In this document: positions 55,513-64,000 of the stretch, piece by piece | How positions within the stretch are numbered: position 1 is the stretch's first letter | Layout of the letters: each line of letters opens with the position of its first letter | NCBI RefSeq assembly: GCF_029873635.1 | Contig: NC_080423.1 | Location: 108,517,087-108,581,086, forward strand | Source of the DNA: Malania oleifera | Taxonomy: Eukaryota; Streptophyta; Magnoliopsida; Santalales; Ximeniaceae | DNA: 64,000 nucleotides | Direction of reading: 5' to 3' | Made by a program: the position numbers and the translations under genes | Notes under the pieces: model-generated | Databases searched by the model: none | What the model was told of the DNA's origin: nothing | The model's input: only the letters and a program-made list of their open reading frames with translations

Positions 55513-57584
55513 TGTAACGACCCGAATTTAAAATGAAATTTAAATGATAAAAGAAAGGGGAATGGAAACAAAAATAAATAAGGAAGTTGCCAAACTTCGT
55601 CGACGAAGGCTTTAAGGATTTCGTCGACGAACACAAGGCCTCGTTGACTAGAAAATACCAAGAGGGGGGTTTTGAGTCGACTGAATTTCGTCGACGAAGA
55701 CTAGATTTCATCGACGAAATTTGTGAAGAACTCGTTGACGAAGGTTAGGCTCGTCGACGAATTCTGCTGCCTATATATATGTAAAAATCCGATTTTTATT
55801 CATTTCCAAGCTTCCTCTCCACTCTCTCTCTCTCCTCTTCGTCTCTCTCACTCTCTCTCTCTTCAATTTTGGGCTAGTTTTTCGCCGAATCGAAGATTTG
55901 AGGCTACCACGACGCTCCTGGCGAAGTTCTTTTGGAGTTTGTCGGAGCGGATCGTTGGGAAAACAAAGTTGGAAATCATCCTTGGGTTGAGGTAAGACTT
56001 TTTAAGGCAAATTAGACTTTATGGTAGTTATAGAAATTGATGTACGCATGAAAATACTGATGATTAATACTGGGAGTTTTGAGTTTCAGGGTATTGATCA
56101 GGAAATCATACGGGGGTTAGCCTAAGATTTTTTGGGGCTTTCTCAGTAGCCAGGTAATGGAATAAACTAAAGCAGTTATTTTTCACACAATTTATTATTA
56201 ATTATGAGTGAATTTATTTTCAGAAAAACAAATGTTATACCTGTATATTATAGATGAAATGTACGTTTGGGAAATACTGCTATTATGATGAAACATATAT
56301 GTATGTATGAGATGCCAGAGAATTACGATTTTAGAATAAGAAGTATGATTTTATACAGTGCACGTGTGGCATGAATATTATGTTATGTGAACATATTATG
56401 ATATGAAAGATTTTATGAACAAAGTATGATTTCAAGTATTATGAAAAGATATGTTATGTTACGATCATTTTGACGAATGTATGATAAATGAGTTATTTTC
56501 AGAATGTAAATACCTGAAACGTATCTGGCGCGAGGCCATATTTATATTATCGGCATGAGGCCGTATTTACGATTTTGGCGTAAGGTCATGTATTTATGTT
56601 ATCGGCACGAGGCCGTATTTATGCTATCGGCACGAGGCAGTATTTATGATTTTGGCGCGAGGTCGTATCTATGTTTTCGGCATGAAGCCGTGATGATGTT
56701 ATGTATGTTCATGTATTATATGTTATTACAACCAGAATGTTAGTTTAGTTTAGTTTAGGGCTTGGTACCGTAACTATATTCTAGATCAGATATTTACGTC
56801 AGATTAGTGCTAACCATTCCACGAGGGGATGGGAGATGGATAGTCGATGTGGCTTTCAGTAGAGTGTGGACGTCCGCCTGGCAGTCCAGACCAGGGTGTG
56901 GTGGGTTCATCGTACTTACAGACATACTTGATTCGGAAGTGGTAGGCTAGTCATTGTCGGGTCCCGCCTTCGGGCTACACAACTCGTCATAGGGGGTAAT
57001 ACATGACATTAGCTAGCTATTCATCCTGAGTATATTTTCAGTATTACAGTTATAATGGATGCTTATGTATGTTATGATTTATTAACAAATATGAAAGTAC
57101 ATGATTATCCAGTATGATATTATGATTATTTTCAGAGTTATGAAATGTACTGTATATGTATAAACACTTTAAATGTTCACATTGTCACACAGCTGTATTT
57201 AGTTTATTTTCACTTACTGAGAAGTGTCTCACCTTGAACATTAACATATTTTTCAGAAAACCCAGAGAAGCAGGCGGGTCAAGGCCGCCGTTGAGTGAGT
57301 GGAGCTTCCTTACTAGAAGGTTAAGCGTTGAACTAGGACTAGGAGATTTTTGTTGTAAGGTCCTAACGTCATTTTTGAGTTTTTGAAAGATTGTAAATAA
57401 ATACAGTATTTTGGGAATATAAATAACTCTGGTATTATGTTTTATGATTGGATGTTGAGATTTTATGTTTACTACTGCTAGGTTTTCTGTTGTGTTTGAC
57501 AGATATCCCCGCTACCCACGAGTTCGGGTTGACCATTTTATCTATTATGTGACATTTTATATTAAGAAATTGAGGGACGTTACA
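55513..57584 (+). repeat. Solo long LTR H (2.07 kb), target duplication TTTTT
   Basis: Starts TGTAACGACCCGAATTT, ends GGGACGTTACA, flanked by TTTTT on both sides (the duplication is low-complexity, so weak on its own). It has a TCGTCGACGA-like cluster (55588-55762), TATA (CTATATATATG, about 55772), a CT-rich leader, CCACGACGCTCCTGG (55907), a GGCACGAGGCCGTATTTATG minisatellite (56525-56700) and CTTACTGAGAAGTGTCTCAC (57213-57232). No internal region or second LTR is present. Confidence 0.88.
56525..56700 (+). repeat. About 26-29-bp minisatellite inside LTR H
   Basis: Six or seven degenerate units of GGCRCGAGGCCGTATTTATG, varying by transitions. The same array occurs in LTR I at 60500-60665 with GGCACGAGGCCGTAATTATG units. 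Confidence 0.85.
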
Positions 57585-57708
57585 TTTTTAATGACGAAAC
57601 TATTAGTGATGGTTTTATATCCGTCACTAATACCACACTTTTAGTGAGAAAAGTTAATCCGTCATTTATAGTTTCATCACTAAAAATCAGTTTTTTTATA
57701 ATGACTAT
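57585..57708. mobile_element. CACTA-like 3' end, part 2
   Basis: Continues the inverted AGTGATGGTT/CCGTCACTAATA words and ends CTAAAAATCAGTTTTTTTATAATG. On the minus strand that is CATTATAAAAAAACTGA, a mutated CACTACAAAAAAACTGG tip as found intact at 61667. Confidence 0.55.
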
Positions 57709-58363
57709 CTTTATTCTCGTCATCCATTAAAACAATATACATATTTAAAACATCTGCACGAATTCAAGTACATAAATTTCAATTTAAATGCAACCAAATG
57801 TTTTTTATTTTTTTCACGTTTAGAAAATTGATGTTCAACATATCAAAGATTACAAGCCAAGGTTGAAAAAACACTAAATCCATGATAGTAGCAACATGGT
57901 AGAACTCTAGTCAATTTTCAATTTTTTAATTTAAATAGTATGCTAGGTGTTTGCAAGATCTCATAGAATGGTACCCGATTAGTTTAGAATTACTTTCAAA
58001 TATATCTTGTTAAGACTCGAATTCTTTCTATTTTAATTTTATTTATGCCTTTTCAACCAATAATTTGAAAATAAGAATATGATATATTTAATAACATGTA
58101 ATGCAAAGAAAGGAAGAAATTAAGTTAGGGAAGCAAAGAATAGGTAAAAAAAATTAAATAGACATACAAACTATAATACAATTAAACAAGAAAACATATA
58201 ATTAAAGTCCACCAAAGTTCAATATGCATGGAAAAGAGGTCTTAAAAGGCTAAGGAATCCCTCAGAAGAAAAAAAAAGAGTACTGCATTAATATTAGGGT
58301 AAACTGCCGTTATCGTCTGGAATTAGTTTAAGTAAATTTATTCGATGAGGCTGACATGCAGAA

Positions 58364-58427
58364 GCTGCAGTAGCACATTGGTTAAATCACAAAGTTTGAT
58401 ACCCGGGTTCAAATCCCGGCTGCAGCA
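58364..58427 (+). other. tRNA-derived sequence (copy 2)
   Basis: GCTGCAG and CTGCAGC form a perfect 7-bp acceptor stem. The A box TAGCACATTGG, B box GGTTCAAATCC and T stem CCGGG/CCCGG are present. Total 64 nt, with a shortened middle. Confidence 0.78.
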
Positions 58428-59526
58428 TTTTTGCATTTTCAAATTTTTTTAATATTATTGGATTAAAAAACATTATGAATTTCATTTGAAGATAAACTTT
58501 TGCTAGTATACGAGTATTCCATATTAGTTGAGCAATCCAAGAGAAGAGTTAAACTTTAACTAATCTAAAAATAATCATATGATTAAGAAGTAGTAATAGG
58601 ATAGCAATAGGTGAAGTATTCTTAAGGTGCATTCCAGTTGAATCGAGTTAACATAGTAAAATATTCAAATTTAATTGAAAAATGTTAAACTTGAAACTCA
58701 ACTTGAATTCAATAAATTTCATGTTATTAAATTCGATCTTGTTTCAGTTATAAATTCTTATAACTCAAATGAATTCAATTAAGCTCAAATTTATTATAAA
58801 TTAATGTTAAATACAGCATAAATATATATATATGATATTAAATACATTTATAAAATATATATTATATAACTTATATAATATAAAATAATAAAATTAAAAA
58901 TCTCAAATAAACTCTAAACTTGACTCGAGTACTTTTACCAAGCTTAAATTCGACTCATTAAAATAATCGAGTAACTCAAACTGGACTCGAATTTGAGTAA
59001 AATTGAGCGGAATCAAGTTCAAGGTTGAGTTGACTCTGAGTAGCTTACGAGAAGATTAGACTCACTTAAATTTATACATATATAATTCCACACATTCAAT
59101 ATGAAGTGTCTTTTAATGAGAGAAGAGTTATGATAGTAGATCTAATACTGTCTCGCACTCACTTTTTTCCCCATTTAACGTTTTTTTTTTTAAATATATT
59201 AAATAATATCCTTTTTTGGGAAGTATTTTTCAGAATGATTTTGATGTAATATAGTTTTTTTTTTTTTTATATTTCCCACTCTCCATTTATGGTATCTATA
59301 TCATGTCAATCATATCTTCTATTTAAAATTTCAAGCATTTACATTCCATGTATTTGTGAATACGATGTTGTGTTTGTGTATTATGCATATGTGCATTTCT
59401 TTATATAAAGTCCTGAGAATATTATGTTATATAGTTCAAAATGTTGTAGTATGCATTGGTTAGTTTAAAATATACTTTATAAAAAAATGAGGTGTGTTTT
59501 ATAATGAAAAATTTTTATATACTTTC

Positions 59527-61443
59527 TTTGACAACCCGAATAAAAAAAATTAGAATTTAAATGATAAAAAGGAAGGGAGAATCATCAGGGTTTCGTCGAT
59601 GAGAGCTTAAGAGAATTTGTCGACGAAGACTAAATTTCTTCGACGAAGAAATACCGAAGGAGGTTTTGAGCCAACTGAATTTCGTCGACGAGGACTAAAT
59701 TTTGTTGACGAATGACGCGGTTCGTTGACGAATCCAGTTATATATATATATACGAAAATCCGGATTTTTACTTCAAGATTAAGCTAACTCTCTTCTCTCT
59801 CCCCCCCCCCTTCGGCCCTCTCTCTCTCTCTCTCTCATCGATTTTGGGTCAGATTTACATCGGATCGACAATCCGAAGTCACCACGACGCTCCTAGGGAA
59901 GTTCTTTCCAAATTTGTTAGAGCAGATCGTTGGTGAAAGCAAGTTAGAAATCATCCCTAAGTTGAAGTAAGACTTTTTAAGCCAAATTTGGTCTTATGGT
60001 AATTATAGGAAATGATGTACACGTGAGAATATTGAGGTTTAATACTAGGAATTTTCAGTTTCAGAGTACTGATCAGAAAATCCTACGGGGGTTAGACCAA
60101 GATATTTTAGGGGCTTTCTTAATAGTTAGGTAAGGGAATAAATTAAAGCAGTTACTTTCCATGCAAATTATTATTAATTATGAGTAAATTTATTTTCAGA
60201 AAAGCATATGTTATATTTGTATATTATGGATGAAATGTACGTTTGGGAAATACTGCTATTATGTTGAAATGTATATGTATGTATGAGATGCCAGTGAATT
60301 ACAATATTTAGAATAAGAAGTATGATTTTATATAGCGCATGTGTGGCATGAATATTATTTTACGTGAAACGTATTATGATATGAAAGATTTTATGAGCAA
60401 AGTAAGTTTTCAGGTTTATGAAAAGATATGTTATCTTATGATGATTTTGACGAATACATGATAATTGATTTATTTTCAGAATGTATATACCTGAAATGAT
60501 TCCGGTGCGAGGCCGTGTAATTATGTTTTGTTCGGCACAAGGCCGTAGTTATGTTATGTTCGGCACGAGGCCGTAATTATGATATGTTCGGCACAATACC
60601 GTAATTATGTTATGTTTGGCACGAGGCCGTAATTACGATATGTTTGGCACGAGGCCGTAATGATGTTATATATATGATCATGTATTATATGTTATCAGAA
60701 CCCGAATGTTAGTTTAGTTCAGTTCAGGGGCTCGGTACCGTAACTTATAGATCAGATGTTTATGATCAGATTAGTGCTAACCACCCCACGAAGCGTTGGG
60801 AGATGGATAGTCGATGTGACTTTCAGTATAGTGTGGACGTCCACCTGGCAGTTCGGACCAGGGTGTGGCTGGCCCATCGTACTTACAGATATTTTTGACT
60901 CGGCAATGGTCAGCCAGCCATTGTCGAGTCCCGCCTTTGGGCTGCACAACCCATTATAGGGGGTAATACATGACACCAGCTAGCTATTCATCGTGGGTAT
61001 ATTTTCAATATTACAGTTAAAATAGATGTTTTATGTATGTTATGATTTATTAACAAATATGAAAGTATATGATTATCCAGTATGATATGATAAATATTTA
61101 TAGAGTTATGAAATGTACTATATATGTATAAGTGCCTTAAATATTTATGTTGTCACACAATTGTATTTAGTTTATTTTCCCTTATGAAATGTACTAGGAT
61201 CATGAGGCTTTTGTCGTATAATCCTAGTATTATTTTGACTTTTGGAGATTGTATATATGTACAATATTTTGATGATGTAGTAAACTCTGGTATTATGTTT
61301 TATGGTTAGATGTTTGAGATTTTTATACTTACTGCTACTTAGGTTTCCGCTGTGATTGACAGGTATCCCCATTATCCGCGGGTACGGGTTGACTTTTCCA
61401 TTTACTATGTTATATTTTATATTAAGAAATTGAGGTTGTTACA
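59527..61443 (+). repeat. Solo long LTR I (1.92 kb) with exact target duplication CTTTC
   Basis: Start TTTGACAACCCGAAT (two changes from TGTAACAACCCG), end GAGGTTGTTACA. CTTTC at 59522-59526 and 61444-61448 flanks it exactly. U3 has the CGTCGACGA cluster (59592-59735), TATA (TTATATATATATACG, 59740), a C- and CT-rich leader (59800-59838) and the minisatellite at 60500-60665. The CTTACTGAGA block is lost: after TTTTCCCTTA near 61184 the sequence jumps, an internal deletion of about 140 bp relative to LTR H. Confidence 0.92.
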
Positions 61444-61554
61444 CTTTCAATGTATTTTCACTTTCACATGTTTACATGTAGGAGTGTACTAGGATATATG
61501 TATGCTTCTAGCATCCAAATTCGCATTAAAACTGTAACATAAATTTGGATTCTA

Positions 61555-61667
61555 GTGACGAACGTATTAGTAACGGTTTTTTAAAATTGTTACTAAAAAA
61601 CCATTTTTAGTGACGAAATTGAAATCGTCACTAATAATTTCGTCACTAAAAACCAGTTTTTTTGTAG
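61555..61667. mobile_element. CACTA-like transposon end
   Basis: Inverted subterminal words TAGTGACGAACG, AGTGACGAAATT and CGTCACTAATAATT lead to CCAGTTTTTTTGTAGTG. On the minus strand this is CACTACAAAAAAACTGG, the canonical CACTA tip. The opposite end was not found. Confidence 0.7.
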
Positions 61668-62390
61668 TGATGTATTTACAGTGACGAAATGTACATTATA
61701 TTTTCTTGTATGCATATCATAAGTGTTGTTTTTTTTTTTGTCATTTAAATTTTAATTCACATTTTTAAAATTATTAACGAGTTAAATTATAAATAGTAGA
61801 TGCTTGATTTTTAGATTTTGACTCACATTTGCTGAAATATGAAACAGAAAAATAATAAGTATTTTTTTAAAATAAAATTCAAATTTATTATATATTTATT
61901 GACGGGTATCTGTTTGTAACTTATATGTGATTAGGTGAATTTTTTAGTTTTGTGTTTTACTTACCTGTTTATAAGTAAGCCAACGAAACCCAATAAATTT
62001 AAGTCCAACTATTAATAGTTTGGCCTAAACTCAACCTACTAAAGTTTTGCTTATCTTGCAGTAAAGTAGAAAAAAAATATATATATATATAACAAATTTT
62101 TGAATGGAGAGCATAAAAAATTCAAGTGATAATTTCTATATCATTCAATTTCTATGTATTTGACTCCTTTCATGTAGTATTGAATTGATTTTATATTTTG
62201 AAAAAGTTATTTATCTGAAAAATTACTAATAATAAGTAATAAAGAAATATTTGTTTTTAATAGTTCCAGCGGAAACTTTTTTTTTTTCCAGTTTTTTTCC
62301 AATAAAATATTCGGAGTCGAGAAGAAATAAATTGTTTACCGTTCCTGAAAATATTTTAACTAAATTATTTGAGGATTAGGATTAGTATGA

Positions 62391-62454
62391 GCTGCAGTAG
62401 CTCATTGGTTAAATCGTCTGAGATTGATTCCGGATTCAAATCCTGGCTGCGGCA
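62391..62454 (+). other. tRNA-derived sequence (copy 3)
   Basis: GCTGCAG/CTGCGGC acceptor pairing with one G-T, A box TAGCTCATTGG closest of the three to consensus, B box GATTCAAATCC, T stem CCGGA/CCTGG-type with a mismatch. 64 nt. Confidence 0.72.
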
Positions 62455-64000
62455 TTCATGTTTTGTTTTTTCTTTTCAATTTTTTTTTTTAATGTTAATG
62501 AATTACCCAATCAAAAAATAACATATGATTAAGAATCTAAAAATTTGAAAACAGAAAATTTATTAGTATAGATTTGTAGAATATGTTTAACATAAAAATA
62601 TTGTTTTCAAAAATTTTTTTTCCGTAACTATTGTCGTAAAAAATTGTGACATCAATATTTTATAATAAAATTAAAAAAGTTTGGAAGGCTAGAGGTATAC
62701 TCCACGAAATATCTTTGATGCTTAAATTATGAATGAAAGAAGTAGCAACTGAATAGCAATCAATGAGGTATTCTTAAGGATATGTTCGAGTCGAGTTAAA
62801 TTGAGTTGACATAGTAAGATACTCGAACTCGACTAAAAAATGTTAAACTCGAAATTTAACTTGATTTTCAATATTGTTAAATTCAAACTTGTTTCAATTA
62901 CAAATTCTTAAAACTCGAATTCAATTCGATTAAACTTGACTTGATTATAAACTAATATTAAATATATGTATAAATATATATATGATATTAAATATATTTA
63001 TAAAGTATATATTATATGACTTATATAGTATAACATAATAAAATTAAAAATCTCAATTAGACTTAAAACTCGACTTGAGTATTAATATCGAACTTAAACT
63101 CGACTTGTTAAAATAGTTGAGTAGTATGAACTCGATTTGAATTTGAGTAGAATTGAGTTGAGTTAAGTTGAGTTCGAGGCTGAGTTAAGTTCGAATAGCT
63201 CGCGAGTGAACTTGACTCACTTAAATTTGTAGGTATGTATTCCTAAGAGTTTTGTCATTTCACTGCTTGTAAAACTTTAAGGTAGTGTTTGAAAGTATGA
63301 ATTACAAACTTTAATTTTGAATTTAAATGGATTGGAAAGAATTTCAATACAATTTTATATTTTATTTTATTCAAATACAATACAACTGCAAATCCAAAAT
63401 CTTTTCAAACATAACGTGAGTTTACGCTATCTTTATTCTCGTCATCTATTTAAGTACATAAATGCCAATTTAAATCCAACCGAATGATTTTTTTTTTTTT
63501 TTTCACGTTTAGAAAATTGACGTTCAACATATCAGAGATTACAAGTCAAGGCCAAAAAAAAACTAAACCCATGACAATAGCAATGTGGTAGAACTCAAGT
63601 CAATTTTCAATTTTTTTAATTTAATAGTATGCCAGGTGTTTGTAAGATCTCATACAATGGTACCCGATTATTTTAGAATTACCTTCAAATATATCTAGTT
63701 AAGACTCGAATTCTTTCCATTTTAATTTTATTTATGCCTTTTCAACCGATGATTTGAAAATAAGAGTATGATATGTTAAATAACAAGAATAAGTAAAGAA
63801 TTAAATAGACATACAAACTAAATTACAATTAAACAAGAAAACATATAATTAAAGTCCACCAAAGTTCAATATGCATGGAAAAGAGGTCCTGAAGGGCTAA
63901 GGACTCTGTTAGAAGAAATAAAAGAGTGCTGCAGTTATATTAGGGCAAACTGCCGTTCTCGCCTGGAACTACTTTAAGTAAATTTCTTCGACAGCCTGAC
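62391..64000. repeat. Tandem segmental duplication, copy 3 (runs off the window)
   Basis: A tRNA-like unit is followed by block c (62770-63235, CGAGTTGACATAGTAAGATA), block a (63245-63800) and the start of block b (63858-64000). In block b, TCCACCAAAGTTCAATATGC and GGGCAAACTGCCGTTCTCGC are the sequences that precede the tRNA-like unit in copy 2. The window ends about 15-20 bp before the next tRNA-like unit should start. Confidence 0.8.

Larger units (their letters stand above)
57709..62390. repeat. Tandem segmental duplication, copy 2
   Basis: Block a resumes at 57709 (CTTTATTCTCGTCATCC, as at 51446). b follows at 58200-58427 with a tRNA-like unit, then c at 58431-59110. d is at 61670-61990 and e at 61980-62130. 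Between c and d lie solo LTR I and CACTA-like sequence. 59111-59526 and 62131-62390 are AT-rich without a recognisable gene. Confidence 0.8.

Noticed and set aside
52711..62454. Functional tRNA genes
   Set aside because: The three units are 63-64 nt, lack a complete anticodon arm and D-stem pairing, and lie in a tandem repeat; tRNA-derived repeat is the better call.

Overview
This window is plant nuclear DNA, most likely from a eudicot with a repeat-rich, AT-rich genome. The evidence is a spliced plant-type SEC61 gamma gene, an EF-1alpha pseudogene, and dense nested plant LTR retrotransposons with initiator-Met-tRNA primer sites. RTE-type LINEs, a hAT element with a plant DUF659-type transposase and CACTA-like ends are also present. 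I do not name a species. Only one gene looks intact: SEC61G on the minus strand (44216-44566, two exons, 69 aa). Almost everything else is transposon sequence in decay.

Layout. 1-1250: 3' end of a + strand Ty3/gypsy element (integrase tail plus LTR), apparently inserted into the gag of a minus-strand long-LTR Ty3/gypsy element (gag 1250-2141, primer site 2534-2545, LTR 2547-4554). 4820-5245: EF-1alpha pseudogene. 5710-6785: CATGCA-rich low-complexity tract. 6786-7867: probable LTR remnant. 8648-8836: hairpin made of hairpins. 9483-11760: element with long, diverged terminal inverted repeats that holds a Ty1/copia fragment. 12760-13545: 5'-truncated RTE LINE. 13570-28119: composite of Tat/Retand-like LTRs carrying a roughly 60/120-bp tandem array and ending in an inverted LTR. 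It is interrupted by a chromovirus with chromodomain (15003-19202, exact target-site duplication CCCGT) and by a 6.6-kb nest (20582-27195) containing a gag-only element.

28558-35846: a minus LTR split by a 5.5-kb insertion of two head-to-head LTRs (29372-34913). 36555-39645: near full-length RTE LINE. 39992-43272: hAT element with perfect 8-bp target duplication AAGGAAAG. 44216-44566: SEC61G. 45783-51205: mosaic of five long LTR pieces in both orientations. 51206-64000: tandemly duplicated multi-kb unit carrying tRNA-derived sequences, broken by solo LTRs (54142-54775, 55513-57584, 59527-61443) and CACTA-like ends.

The long LTRs share three features despite strong divergence: a CTTACTGAGA-GTGTCTCAC block near the LTR 3' part, clusters of TCGTCGACGA-like palindromes ahead of the TATA box, and CT-rich leaders after it. 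I found no operon-like or defence-like system. The most unusual material is the LTR architecture: inverted head-to-head LTR pairs, palindromic enhancer-like clusters, a gag-only element, and a tRNA-bearing tandem duplication. All alignments were made by eye, so identities and fuzzy boundaries are approximate.
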